A stretch of DNA of 64,000 bases. Origin: Prevotella communis (GTDB lineage Bacteria > Bacteroidota > Bacteroidia > Bacteroidales > Bacteroidaceae). Below the pieces are notes generated by a model. That model ran no database searches, was not told the DNA's origin, and saw only the letters and a program-made list of their open reading frames with translations. Position numbers and translations under genes: made by a program. Shown piece by piece: positions 41,416 to 50,015 of the stretch (position 1 is its first letter; each line of letters opens with the position of its first letter). Location: NCBI RefSeq assembly GCF_022024115.1, contig NZ_CP091792.1, positions 62,001 through 126,000 of the forward strand, read 5' to 3'.

Positions 41416-41838
41416 ATGTTAAACCAACAAGAATGTGAACAACTGCTCCTTGAGCACGGCATTAAGCCTACAGCTAATCGTATCGTCATAGTGAAGACAC
41501 TAGCCGATGCCGAGAATCCTATGTCGCTTACTGAATTGGAGTACAAGATTCTGTCAATTGACAAATCTGGCGTATTTAGAGCGCTGACTCTTTTCCGTGA
41601 GCACCATTTGGTACACGTCATAGAAGATGGTGGCGATGGCGTGCGCTATGAACTTTGTCATAGTCATAGTGATCATGAGCATGATGACGACCAGCATGTG
41701 CATTTCTATTGCGAACGTTGTCATCGCACATTCTGTATTTCAGATGTTCCCATTCCTGCCGTACAATTGCCGCAGGGCTATCAACTGCATAGCATCAACT
41801 ACATGGCGAAAGGTATCTGTCCGGATTGCCAGTCTTAG
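41416..41838 (+). CDS. Fur-family metal-responsive repressor (Zur-like)
   Basis: 140 residues. Winged helix (LLEHGIKPTANRIVIVKTLA, EYKILSIDKSGVFRALTLFR) followed by a metal-rich dimer domain: CHSHSDHEHDDDQHVHFYCE, CHRTFC and GICPDC, giving two CxxC pairs for a structural zinc and a His/Asp cluster for sensing. Position divergent from a His-rich P-type ATPase suggests control of zinc or a related metal. The gene overlaps the convergent Lrp gene by 4 nt at its end. Confidence 0.9.
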   Translation: MLNQQECEQLLLEHGIKPTANRIVIVKTLADAENPMSLTELEYKILSIDKSGVFRALTLFREHHLVHVIEDGGDGVRYELCHSHSDHEHDDDQHVHFYCERCHRTFCISDVPIPAVQLPQGYQLHSINYMAKGICPDCQS

Positions 41839-42299
41839 ATATTCAGTCCATAACTTTGTTTGATTTCGCTCATTACGAAGGTGCTCTCAATGGCGCTGAT
41901 ATTCTCAATATCGCCCAGTTTGTTGAGCACAAACTCCTGATATTGCTTCATGTCGCGTGCGCGTACTTTTAATAAGTAATCGTAGGCACCCGAGGTGTTG
42001 TAGCACTCGGTGACCTCAGGGATACGCATGATGCGACGCGTGAACGAGTCGGCCATCTCGTGGTTAATCTGCTGGAGTTTCACTTTGCAAAAGACTAACA
42101 GGCCCTGATTCAGTTTCTCTGGATCAAGGATGGCTACATACTTCTTAATAAACCCTTTCTTCTCCAGTCGTTTCTGACGTTCGAAGACTGGGGTAGGGGT
42201 CAGATGGACGGCATCGGCCAACTCTTTTGTGGTCAGTTTCGCGTTCCTCTGCAGCGTTTTCAGTATCTGCAGGTCGGTTTCATCTAAGATTTCAGCCAT
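41835..42299 (-). CDS. Lrp/AsnC-family transcriptional regulator
   Basis: 154 residues, the usual size. N-terminal helix-turn-helix (LDETDLQILKTLQRNAKLTT, KELADAVHLTPTPVFERQKR) and C-terminal RAM/ligand domain (ITECYNTSGAYDYLLKVRAR-like segment, IEN-ISAIESTFVMSEIK). These proteins sense amino acids and control amino acid metabolism genes. The ATG at 42299 lies 23 nt past a TACTTTTG promoter word, which excludes longer starts. Target genes are unknown. Confidence 0.93.
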   Translation of the reverse strand: MAEILDETDLQILKTLQRNAKLTTKELADAVHLTPTPVFERQKRLEKKGFIKKYVAILDPEKLNQGLLVFCKVKLQQINHEMADSFTRRIMRIPEVTECYNTSGAYDYLLKVRARDMKQYQEFVLNKLGDIENISAIESTFVMSEIKQSYGLNI

Positions 42300-42322
42300 A
42301 GCATATATTCTTTTGTTTGGTG

Positions 42323-42330
42323 CAAAAGTA
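42323..42330 (-). promoter_or_regulatory. Promoter -7 element of the Lrp gene
   Basis: TACTTTTG on the minus strand, 23 nt before the ATG at 42299. Confidence 0.65.
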
Positions 42331-42415
42331 TGGATATTTTCTGAGGTGCACAAGGAATTTGGAAAATAAAACTTAATTTTTCGTCCAATTTGCCTGCTAA
42401 ATAAGACATATTTTG

Positions 42416-42423
42416 TATTTTTG
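42416..42423 (+). promoter_or_regulatory. Promoter -7 element of the metal receptor operon
   Basis: TATTTTTG, 8 nt before the ATG at 42432. Confidence 0.5.
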
Positions 42424-42431
42424 CTGCCGCA

Positions 42432-42869
42432 ATGAAGAGAAAGGCAAGCAGAGTCCAAAAGTTATGCACGGCATTTGTGGCGGTGCTCCTCGCGCTATTG
42501 GTAGTACAAGTTGCGGGAGGGGTGACGCTGGTTCGTTGTCTGCATAGCGGAAGGGTTCATATTGCCTCGCTGACGGAGTTAGCCACGCGTTCACACGACA
42601 CGATGTATGTCGATGAAGACTGCATCGGTATGGATGAGATGGACATGCAACAATGCATGGAATACAATGTGGAACAGTTGTCCGCATCGGTTCAGCCCCC
42701 CGTGCTACACCCCGACTTCACTGTTGTCCAGCCCGTTTTATTCACTATTGCGAGTCTCTGGTCAGATATGCCGGAGATTGTTGCCAAGCCCCAGGACCTG
42801 TTCTGCCCTGACAAGGTGCCGATACCCCCGCGGGCATATCTGGCGAAAATCCGCATCCTTCTTATTTGA
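42432..42869 (+). CDS. Small Cys-containing exported protein upstream of a metal receptor; function unknown
   Basis: 145 residues. A membrane/signal segment (LCTAFVAVLLALLVVQVAGG) precedes a periplasmic part with four spaced Cys (VRCLHSG, DEDCIG, QQCMEY, LFCPDK), acidic Met-rich DEDCIGMDEMDMQQC, and a Pro-rich end. The position, first in an operon with a TonB receptor and an HMA protein, resembles small Cys/His proteins found at the head of such metal loci in Bacteroidetes, so metal binding is a reasonable guess. I do not recognise a named family. Confidence 0.6.
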   Translation: MKRKASRVQKLCTAFVAVLLALLVVQVAGGVTLVRCLHSGRVHIASLTELATRSHDTMYVDEDCIGMDEMDMQQCMEYNVEQLSASVQPPVLHPDFTVVQPVLFTIASLWSDMPEIVAKPQDLFCPDKVPIPPRAYLAKIRILLI

Positions 42870-42962
42870 TTCTCACGACGTTCCTTTTATAAGGCAGGGC
42901 ATGGTGTGTCCTGCCACAAAAGTCGTAAGTATCAATTAAATAATAAGGATAAAAAACTGGAA

Positions 42963-44978
42963 ATGAACATACATATCTATAAGGTGCTGGCCTGTGTGCT
43001 TGCCACCTTTTCCCTACCACAAAATGAACTCTTGGCACAAACGGACAGTACGGCGACAATCAAGGACCAGACACTCAAGGAGGTGATGGTGGTGAAGCGT
43101 CGCTCGGGTACTATCAAATTGCGTAATGTCGATAATGCATCGCTCATCACAGGACAGGAACTGCTGAAGGCGGCCTGCTGCAACCTTGGCGAGAGTTTCA
43201 CAACGAACCCTTCTGTTGACGTGAACTATAGTGATGCCGCAACAGGCGCCAAGCAGATTAAGTTACTGGGTCTTTCAGGCACTTATGTGCAGATGCTCAC
43301 TGAGAACCTGCCCAACTTTCGTGGTGCTGCAGCACCCTATTCGCTGGGCTATATCCCAGGACCCTGGATGAAAAGTATCATGGTGTCGAAGGGCGCCTCG
43401 TCGGTACGCAATGGCTACGAGTCAATAACCGGCCAGATTAACGTGGATTATCTGAAACCGGAGGATGAAGAGGGAGCCACTATTAATCTCTATGGCAACA
43501 CGAAGAGCAAGATGGAAGCCAATGCCGACGGTAACATCCATCTGGGTAAGGTGAACACAGAGATACTGGGCCACTACGAGAACGACTGGGGACACCACGA
43601 CGACAATGGCGATGGATTCCTGGATCAGCCCAATGTACGTCAGGTAAACCTTCAGAACCGTTGGCAGTACGCCGGACAAACCTATATCTTCCATGGCGGA
43701 CTTGGTTTGCTGGACGAGCAGCGCGATGGTGGTCAGACCCACCATACGGCACCCCACGTCCACAACCCCTACGAGATTGGCCTGAAGACCCGTCGCTATG
43801 AGGCCCACATGAAGCATGCCTTCATACTGGATGCCGAAAAAGGTACGAATGTCGCGCTGATGGCCAGTGGCTCACTCCACAATCTCGAAGCTTTGTATGG
43901 CAAGAAGACCTATGACGTGGACGAGAAAAACGGTTACCTGCAACTGATGTTCGAGACCAATCTGACGAAGTTGCATAACCTCTCAGCTGGCCTGTCGCTG
44001 AATCACGACTATCTGAAGGAAAAGTTGAATGTGACCAGTGAAACACAGACTGTCACCAAGGAGACGACACCTGGCGCATACCTGCAGTACACATTGAATA
44101 TCAACGATAAGATCGTGGCAATGGCTGGCTTGCGTGCCGACCATAGCAGTCATTACGGAACGTTTGTCACGCCCCGCCTGCACTTGAAATATGCCCCGTC
44201 CGATGTCCTAACCCTGCGCGTATCAGCTGGTAAAGGCTATCGCACACCTTTTGCACTGGCCGAGAACAACTATCTGCTGGCCAGCGGACGCACACTGGTT
44301 GTTGACGACCTGAAGCAGGAAGAGGCGTGGAACTATGGCATCTCTGCTGCATGGAGCATCCCACTTGCCGATAAACTGTTGAAGGTGAATGCCGAGTACT
44401 ACTACACGCATTTCCTGCAGCAGATGCTCATCGACTACGACAGCAATCCACAGCAGATTCGTCTGGCCAACCTCGATGGCAAGTCGTATTCACATACCTT
44501 CCAGGTTGATGTGAGCTACCCCGTGGTAAACGGACTGGAACTGACGGCAGCCTATCGTCTGAATGACGTGCGTGCCACCTATGGTGGCGAGTTGCGTGAG
44601 AAGCCTTTGCAGAGCAAATACAAAGGTCTGCTTACGGCCAGTTATAAGACACCGCTCGGTCTGTGGCAGTTTGATGCCACGTTCCAGCTCAATGGCGGTG
44701 GCCGTATGCCCGATCCCTATCAGAAGACCGACGGCACACTCTCCTGGGACCGCCGGTTCCCAGCCTATGGACAGTTGAACGCGCAGGTGACGCGCTGGTT
44801 CCGCCATTTCTCTGTCTACGTTGGTGGCGAGAACCTCACGGGCTACCGTCAGGAGAATTCCATCATCGGCGCCTCCGACCCATGGGGCAGTGAGTTCGAG
44901 CCAACCATGGTGTGGGGACCCGTTCACGGACGTATGTTCTATGCCGGCATACGCGTAAACTTAGGAAAGAAACTTTAA
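42963..44978 (+). CDS. TonB-dependent receptor, probable metal (copper-type) uptake
   Basis: 671 residues from the ATG at 42963 (signal peptide NIHIYKVLACVLATFSLPQN to LLAQ). Plug: LKEVMVVKRRSGTIKLRNVD, KAACCNLGESFTTNPSVDVN, KQIKLLGLSGTYVQMLTENL, PGPWMKSIMVSKGASSVRNG. A barrel of about 500 residues ends in GRMFYAGIRVNLGKKL. The AACCNLGESF plug belongs to a receptor group that often pairs with HMA proteins; a surface loop GGQTHHTAPHVHNPYEIG is His-rich. The HMA gene follows at 21 nt. Copper or zinc is likely; which one cannot be decided here. Confidence 0.88.
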   Translation: MNIHIYKVLACVLATFSLPQNELLAQTDSTATIKDQTLKEVMVVKRRSGTIKLRNVDNASLITGQELLKAACCNLGESFTTNPSVDVNYSDAATGAKQIKLLGLSGTYVQMLTENLPNFRGAAAPYSLGYIPGPWMKSIMVSKGASSVRNGYESITGQINVDYLKPEDEEGATINLYGNTKSKMEANADGNIHLGKVNTEILGHYENDWGHHDDNGDGFLDQPNVRQVNLQNRWQYAGQTYIFHGGLGLLDEQRDGGQTHHTAPHVHNPYEIGLKTRRYEAHMKHAFILDAEKGTNVALMASGSLHNLEALYGKKTYDVDEKNGYLQLMFETNLTKLHNLSAGLSLNHDYLKEKLNVTSETQTVTKETTPGAYLQYTLNINDKIVAMAGLRADHSSHYGTFVTPRLHLKYAPSDVLTLRVSAGKGYRTPFALAENNYLLASGRTLVVDDLKQEEAWNYGISAAWSIPLADKLLKVNAEYYYTHFLQQMLIDYDSNPQQIRLANLDGKSYSHTFQVDVSYPVVNGLELTAAYRLNDVRATYGGELREKPLQSKYKGLLTASYKTPLGLWQFDATFQLNGGGRMPDPYQKTDGTLSWDRRFPAYGQLNAQVTRWFRHFSVYVGGENLTGYRQENSIIGASDPWGSEFEPTMVWGPVHGRMFYAGIRVNLGKKL

Positions 44979-44999
44979 AAACAAAAAACCAATACGATT

Positions 45000-45338
45000 A
45001 TGAAGAAAGCATTCGTTTCATTCGCCCTGATGCTTATGGCACTGGGCGTATCGGCCAAGGACATCAAGACCCTCGTCGTAACCACTGAGCCACAGATGCA
45101 TTGCGCCAGCTGTGAAAACAAAATCAAGGGCAACCTGCGTTTCGAGAAAGGTGTCAAGGGTATTGACTGCAACATTCCCGATCAGCGTGTCACCATCACC
45201 TATGATGCTGACAAGAACAAGCCTGAAAACCTCATCAAGGCCTTCGAGAAATTCGGATATAAGGCCACTCTGGTGAAAAAAGACGAGAAAAAAGAAGAAA
45301 AAAAGCAGGACGATAAGACGAAAAAGACCGATAAATAA
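45000..45338 (+). CDS. Periplasmic heavy-metal-associated (HMA) domain protein
   Basis: 112 residues: signal peptide (MKKAFVSFALMLMALGVSA), an HMA fold with the metal site MHCASC and the usual end YKATLV, and a Lys/Asp/Glu-rich tail (KKDEKKEEKKQDDKTKK). HMA domains bind Cu+ or other soft metals through the two Cys. Being exported and last in the receptor operon, it could accept metal in the periplasm after passage through the TonB receptor. The length and motif are standard. Confidence 0.9.
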   Translation: MKKAFVSFALMLMALGVSAKDIKTLVVTTEPQMHCASCENKIKGNLRFEKGVKGIDCNIPDQRVTITYDADKNKPENLIKAFEKFGYKATLVKKDEKKEEKKQDDKTKKTDK

Positions 45339-45481
45339 GGCGTTTTGCAGCATGTAGAAGAATATTATTCTGCAAAGTTGGTGTAAAGTAACACTATACG
45401 GAATAATCTTCTGCGAAATTTAATATTATAGAGATATCTTCTGGATTTCGAAAGAAATTTGGGAGATATTTCTTTTTGCCG
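45339..45481. other. Intergenic stretch before metY with TTCTGC direct repeats
   Basis: No ORF. ATTATTCTGCAAA (near 45366), AATCTTCTGCGAA (near 45405) and ATATCTTCTGG (near 45435) form loosely spaced direct repeats upstream of the metY promoter and may be regulator sites. Weak evidence. Confidence 0.3.
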
Positions 45482-45489
45482 TACCTTTG
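45482..45489 (+). promoter_or_regulatory. Promoter -7 element of metY
   Basis: TACCTTTG, 57 nt before the ATG at 45547. Confidence 0.65.
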
Positions 45490-45546
45490 CATCGTCGAAA
45501 AGATAAAGAAAATATGTATAATTAAATAATAGAAAGGAAAAAGATT

Positions 45547-46842
45547 ATGGCACAGAACAAGAATTACCGTTTCGAGACTTTGCAACTCCACGTAGGCCAA
45601 GAACAGGCTGACCCCGCAACCGACGCCCGCGCCGTGCCCATCTATCAGACCACGTCGTATGTGTTCCGTAACTCACAGCATGCTGCCGACCGCTTCGGTC
45701 TGCGCGATGCAGGTAATATCTATGGTCGTCTGACCAACTCTACTCAGGGCGTGTTTGAAGACCGTGTGGCTGCCCTCGAGGGAGGTGTGGCTGGTCTGGC
45801 TGTGGCTTCTGGTGCCGCTGCTATCACCTATGCCCTGCAGAATATTGTGCAGGCTGGCGATCATATCGTAGCTGCCGACAACCTCTATGGTGGCTCTTAC
45901 AACCTGATAACCCATACGCTGGCTACACAGGGCATCTCTAACACGATTATCAACGTGAACGACCTCGACGCCCTGGAAGCAGCAATCAAACCCAACACAA
46001 AAGTAGTATATGCCGAGACCTTCGGCAACCCCAACAGTGATGTGCTCGACCTGGAAGGCGTGGCAGCAGTAGCCCACAAGCACGGCATCCCCTTTATTGT
46101 CGATAACACCTTTGGTACACCTTATCTCATCCGTCCGTTGGAGCATGGTGCAGACATTGTTGTGCATTCTGCTACCAAGTTCCTGGGCGGCCACGGCACC
46201 AGCCTCGGTGGTGTGATTGTAGATGGCGGTAAGTTTGACTGGAAGCAGAACGATAAGTTCCCCACGCTCTCTAAGCCCGATCCCTCGTACCATGGCATCG
46301 TATTCGCTGATGCAGTAGGTGCTGCCGCTTACGTCACCCGTATCCGTGCCGTTGTTCTGCGCGACACCGGTGCCGCTATCTCACCTTTCAACGCTTTTAT
46401 CTTGTTGCAGGGTGTTGAGACACTGAGTTTACGTGTGGAGCGTCATGTAGAGAATGCTCTGAAGGTTGTTGATTTCCTGGCTAAGCATCCCAAGGTGGCT
46501 GCCGTACATCATCCTGCCCTTGAGAATCACCATGACCATGCCCTCTATCAGAAGTATTTCCCCAATGGTGGTGGCAGCATCTTTACCTTCGAGGTCAAGG
46601 GTGGTCAGGAAGAGGCCTGGAAGTTTATTGATGCCCTGCAGATCTTCTCACTGCTTGCTAATGTGGCCGATGTGAAGAGTCTGGTGATCCATCCCTACAC
46701 CACCACTCACTCACAGCTCTCGCCCGAGGAACTGGCCGAACAGCACATCACGCCTTCAACCATCCGTTTGAGTATTGGTACGGAGCATATTGATGATATC
46801 ATTGAAGATTTGTCACAGGCACTGGACAAAATTGATAATTGA
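45547..46842 (+). CDS. metY: O-acetylhomoserine aminocarboxypropyltransferase / sulfhydrylase
   Basis: 431 residues, PLP fold type I of the Cys/Met metabolism family. [20 protein letters not shown] at the N-terminus and the length near 430 are typical of Met[21 protein letters not shown] contains the PLP Lys; [20 protein letters not shown] ends the domain. It makes homocysteine from O-acetylhomoserine and sulfide. The last residues and the TGA stop fall in the AATTGATAATTGAC word repeat. It opens a cluster with a response regulator and two further PLP enzymes. Confidence 0.93.
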   Translation: MAQNKNYRFETLQLHVGQEQADPATDARAVPIYQTTSYVFRNSQHAADRFGLRDAGNIYGRLTNSTQGVFEDRVAALEGGVAGLAVASGAAAITYALQNIVQAGDHIVAADNLYGGSYNLITHTLATQGISNTIINVNDLDALEAAIKPNTKVVYAETFGNPNSDVLDLEGVAAVAHKHGIPFIVDNTFGTPYLIRPLEHGADIVVHSATKFLGGHGTSLGGVIVDGGKFDWKQNDKFPTLSKPDPSYHGIVFADAVGAAAYVTRIRAVVLRDTGAAISPFNAFILLQGVETLSLRVERHVENALKVVDFLAKHPKVAAVHHPALENHHDHALYQKYFPNGGGSIFTFEVKGGQEEAWKFIDALQIFSLLANVADVKSLVIHPYTTTHSQLSPEELAEQHITPSTIRLSIGTEHIDDIIEDLSQALDKIDN

Positions 46843-46905
46843 CAATTGATAATTGACAATTGACAATTGATAATTGACAGTTGACAATTGGTAATTGATA
46901 ATTAA
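46835..46905. repeat. TTGATAATTGACAATTG word repeat after metY
   Basis: About nine imperfect units of (A/T)TTGA(T/C)AATTG-type words at 7-8 nt spacing. It begins in the metY C-terminal codons, supplies its stop and ends at the promoter of the next gene. Confidence 0.8.
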
Positions 46906-46909
46906 TTCG

Positions 46910-46917
46910 TACTTTTG
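46910..46917 (+). promoter_or_regulatory. Promoter -7 element of the response-regulator gene
   Basis: TACTTTTG, 23 nt before the ATG at 46941. Confidence 0.6.
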
Positions 46918-46940
46918 CACCCATAAATGTGAACTGGACA

Positions 46941-47582
46941 ATGAATTATATCTTAGCAGACAATCAGGAATTGACTCGTTTTGCGTTGGAAAATCTACTC
47001 CAACAGGACGAAACAGCAGTAGTGTATCGTGCATTCGACAAGGCCGGACTGGTGGCCTTGCTCAAAGAGCATGAGAGTGCCATTGTGATTCTAGACTACA
47101 CGCTGTTTGATTTCACCGACGAGGATCAACTCCTGATTGTCGCTGAGCGTTTCGCTTTATCTCATTGGGTGCTTCTCAGCGAAGATCTGACTTCCCGTTT
47201 CCTGCGTCGTGTAGTCTATTCGTCACATCAGTTTAGTGTCGTCTTTAAGGATGGACCCATGCAGGAGGTCCGTGAGGCTCTGCAATCGGCTAGTCGTCAT
47301 AACAGATATATCAGCCAGCGTGCGCTGGAGGCTATTATCAGTCAGCAGCAGGAGGAGGACGAGCAACCCAGTGTGCTGACAAATACTGAAACCGAGATTG
47401 TGAAGGCCATTGCTCAGGGAAAGACCACGAAGGAGATTGCCAGTGAGCGTTTTTCGAGTGTTCACACAATTACTACCCATCGTAAGAATATCTTCCGTAA
47501 GCTTGGTGTAAACACTGCTCATGAGGTTGTGAAATATGCGTTGCGAGCGGGACTTATTGACTCGTCAGAGTTCTATATATAA
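46941..47582 (+). CDS. LuxR/NarL-type response regulator
   Basis: 213 residues. The receiver-like domain starts MNYILADNQELTRFALENLL and has the phospho-acceptor Asp in AIVILDYTLFDF; residues 145-205 form the LuxR helix-turn-helix (LTNTETEIVKAIAQGKTTKE, IASERFSSVHTITTHRKNIF, RKLGVNTAHEVVKYALRAGL). ATG at 46941 is preferred over a GTG at 46929. No histidine kinase is nearby. Its place between metY and a second sulfur amino acid enzyme suggests control of this cluster, but that is inference. Confidence 0.88.
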   Translation: MNYILADNQELTRFALENLLQQDETAVVYRAFDKAGLVALLKEHESAIVILDYTLFDFTDEDQLLIVAERFALSHWVLLSEDLTSRFLRRVVYSSHQFSVVFKDGPMQEVREALQSASRHNRYISQRALEAIISQQQEEDEQPSVLTNTETEIVKAIAQGKTTKEIASERFSSVHTITTHRKNIFRKLGVNTAHEVVKYALRAGLIDSSEFYI

Positions 47583-47610
47583 AAATATTAAGGTAAAAAA
47601 ATTGGTAAGG

Positions 47611-48774
47611 ATGAACAAACAGACAGTTGCAATCAACAACCCTTTTGTACGGCCAGATGTCTATGGAGCACTGGCCGTACCTGTGTATAATAATGTTGCT
47701 TTTGAATTTGATGATGCTGCAGAGATGGCGGATGCTTTCTGTAACCGTATCAAGGCACCAGACTATGCTCGTGTGGAAAATCCCACGGTGACAAATTTCG
47801 AGCAGCGAGTGAAGGCATTGACGGGTGCCGACCACGTGACGGCCTTCAACTCGGGCATGGCTGCCATCAGTAACACGCTGTTGGCCGTGACCGCACAGGG
47901 CCGGAATATCGTATCGTCGCATCACCTCTTTGGCAATACGCTGGCTCTTATCTCCACCACGCTGAAGCGCTTTGGCGTGGAACCGCGACTGCGCGATCTC
48001 ACCAACCTGGAGGCTGTGGCCGAGGCTATCGACGACAAGACTTGTGCCGTGTTTCTGGAGGTGGTGACCAATCCGCAGTTGGAGGTAGCCAACCTGAAAG
48101 CGATAGCAGAGATAGCCCATAAGAAGGGGGTACCTGTGATAGCCGACTCTACCGTCATTCCCTTTACGGAGACAAATCTAAAAGCGCTGGGTGTTGATGT
48201 GGAGGTGGTGTCGAGCACCAAGTATCTCTCGGGTGGCGGCACCTCGCTGGGCGGACTCGTCATTGACTATGGCACCTTCCCTGAGATTAATAAGCGGGTG
48301 AAATATGAGCTGCTCTTCAACCTAGGTGCCTATATGACGCCACAGGCCGCCTATATGCAGACATTGGGACTGGAAACGCTCGACGTGCGCTATCAGCGTC
48401 AGGCCAGCAACGCCCTGTGGCTGGCACACGAGCTGAGTAAGGTGGTGAAGGTCAACTATGTGGGGTTGGAAAACAATCCCTACCACGCCCTCGCCCTGCA
48501 GCAGTTCGGCCCTACTGCAGGTGCTATGTTCACCATCGACCTGGCATCGAAAGAAGCATGTTTCCGTTTCCTGAACCGCTTGCAACTGGTACATCGTGCC
48601 ACCAACCTCTTTGACAGTCGCACGCTGGCTATCCATCCTGCCTCGACCATCTTTGGCAACTTCCCTGAGGAGCAGCTGGCAGAGATGGACGTACGTCAGA
48701 CCACCATCCGTCTCTCCATCGGATTGGAAGATAAAGAAGATATTCTTGCCGACATCAAACAAGCACTTGGTTGA
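47611..48774 (+). CDS. Cys/Met-metabolism PLP enzyme (cystathionine gamma-synthase / O-succinylhomoserine sulfhydrylase-like)
   Basis: 387 residues. RVENPTVTNFEQRVKALTGA, VTAFNSGMAAISNTLLAVTA and VVSSTKYLSGGGTSLGGLVI (PLP Lys) define the family; TIRLSIGLEDKEDILADIKQ closes it. Members differ in substrate (gamma-synthase, gamma-lyase, sulfhydrylase) and the sequence alone does not decide. It is preceded by a good ribosome-binding-like GGTAAGG and ends 41 nt before malY, with a GTGAATAGTGAATAGTGA word repeat between them. Confidence 0.85.
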   Translation: MNKQTVAINNPFVRPDVYGALAVPVYNNVAFEFDDAAEMADAFCNRIKAPDYARVENPTVTNFEQRVKALTGADHVTAFNSGMAAISNTLLAVTAQGRNIVSSHHLFGNTLALISTTLKRFGVEPRLRDLTNLEAVAEAIDDKTCAVFLEVVTNPQLEVANLKAIAEIAHKKGVPVIADSTVIPFTETNLKALGVDVEVVSSTKYLSGGGTSLGGLVIDYGTFPEINKRVKYELLFNLGAYMTPQAAYMQTLGLETLDVRYQRQASNALWLAHELSKVVKVNYVGLENNPYHALALQQFGPTAGAMFTIDLASKEACFRFLNRLQLVHRATNLFDSRTLAIHPASTIFGNFPEEQLAEMDVRQTTIRLSIGLEDKEDILADIKQALG

Positions 48775-48778
48775 GGGA

Positions 48779-48801
48779 AAAGTGAATAGTGAATAGTGAA
48801 A
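48779..48801. repeat. GTGAATA word repeat between PLP genes
   Basis: AAAGTGAATAGTGAATAGTG, two to three 8-nt units. Confidence 0.5.
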
Positions 48802-48815
48802 AATTTGCTTCCGCT

Positions 48816-50015
48816 ATGAGTATACAATACGATTTCGATAAAATTATAGACCGTACGGGCAGTGGCGACCTGAAGCACGAAGTGCTGCAAGAGCGCTATG
48901 GCCGCAGCGACCTGCTGCCCCTGTGGGTGGCCGACATGGATTTTGAGACACCCCGTTTCATTACGGATGCGCTGCGCCAGCGACTGGAGCACTCGCTCTT
49001 TGGCTACACGGTGGTACCCGATGCGCTGTGGACCAGCATCACTCAGTGGATTCAGGACCACCACCAGTGGGAGGTGAGACGTGAGTGGCTCACCTATATA
49101 CCTGGCATCGTGAAGGGCATCGGTATGGCTGTCAACGTGTTTGTGAAGGAGGATGAGAAAGTGATTATCCAGCCACCCGTATATCACCCCTTCCGACTGA
49201 CGCCTGAGGGCAACGGACGTAAGGTGGTGTATAACCCGTTGAAAGAAGTCAACGGCACCTATGAGATGGACTTCGAACAATTGGCCGAGGTCGTCGACGA
49301 CAAGTGCCGCCTGCTGATTCTGAGTAATCCGCACAACCCTGCCGGTATCTGCTGGTCCAGGGAGACGCTGCAGCGCCTGGCCCATTTCTGCTATGAGCAC
49401 CATATCATTGTGATATCCGACGAGATACATGCGGATATGGCACTCTTTGGCCATCAGCACGTGCCCTTCGCTTCTGTGAGCGATGAGGCTGCCCAGATCA
49501 GCATCACCTTTGGTGCCCCGTCAAAGACGTTTAATATCGCCGGCATCGTGAGCAGCTATGCCATCGTGCCCAACGACTCGCTGCGCCGTCGGTTCTACAC
49601 CTGGCTGGAGGCCAACGAGCTCAACGACCCGCCACTCTTCTCGCCTATCGCCACCATTGCGGCCTATACGCAGCAGGGTGAGGACTATCGTAGGCAGATG
49701 CTCGGCTATATCGAGGAGAATATCCGCTTCGTAGAGGACTACTGTCGCGAGCATCTGCCAGGCATAAAACCCTGGCGTCCTCAGGCTTCGTTCCTGGTGT
49801 GGCTCGACTGTCGCGACTTGGGACTCAGTCACGATGCACTCGTAGACCTCTTTGTCAACCGTGCCCATCTGGCCCTGAACGACGGGGCGATGTTCTTTGC
49901 AAAACAAAGCGGTAATGACGGCTCTGGCTTCATGCGTCTCAACGTCGGCACACCCCGTGCTATCCTCCGTCAGGCGCTGGAGCAGTTGCGAGCGGCAGTC
50001 TCTCAGAATGTGTAG
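48816..50015 (+). CDS. MalY/PatB-type cystathionine beta-lyase (aminotransferase fold)
   Basis: 399 residues. The N-terminus IQYDFDKIIDRTGSGDLKHE and LPLWVADMDFETPRFITDAL is a MalY/PatB hallmark; GIVKGIGMAVNVF, ILSNPHNPAGICWSRETL, SDEIHADMALFGH and FGAPSKTFNIAGIVSSYAIV (PLP Lys) follow in order. It cleaves cystathionine to homocysteine, pyruvate and ammonia, complementing the two enzymes upstream. ATG at 48816 is used; an in-frame GTG lies in the word repeat at 48789. The gene overlaps the convergent radical SAM gene by 13 nt. Confidence 0.92.
   Translation: MSIQYDFDKIIDRTGSGDLKHEVLQERYGRSDLLPLWVADMDFETPRFITDALRQRLEHSLFGYTVVPDALWTSITQWIQDHHQWEVRREWLTYIPGIVKGIGMAVNVFVKEDEKVIIQPPVYHPFRLTPEGNGRKVVYNPLKEVNGTYEMDFEQLAEVVDDKCRLLILSNPHNPAGICWSRETLQRLAHFCYEHHIIVISDEIHADMALFGHQHVPFASVSDEAAQISITFGAPSKTFNIAGIVSSYAIVPNDSLRRRFYTWLEANELNDPPLFSPIATIAAYTQQGEDYRRQMLGYIEENIRFVEDYCREHLPGIKPWRPQASFLVWLDCRDLGLSHDALVDLFVNRAHLALNDGAMFFAKQSGNDGSGFMRLNVGTPRAILRQALEQLRAAVSQNV

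Noticed and set aside
46835-46905. CRISPR-like array after metY
   Set aside because: Units are 7-8 nt words without unique spacers of 30 nt or more, and no cas genes occur. The Cas4-like domain at 20913 belongs to a Dna2-type helicase.
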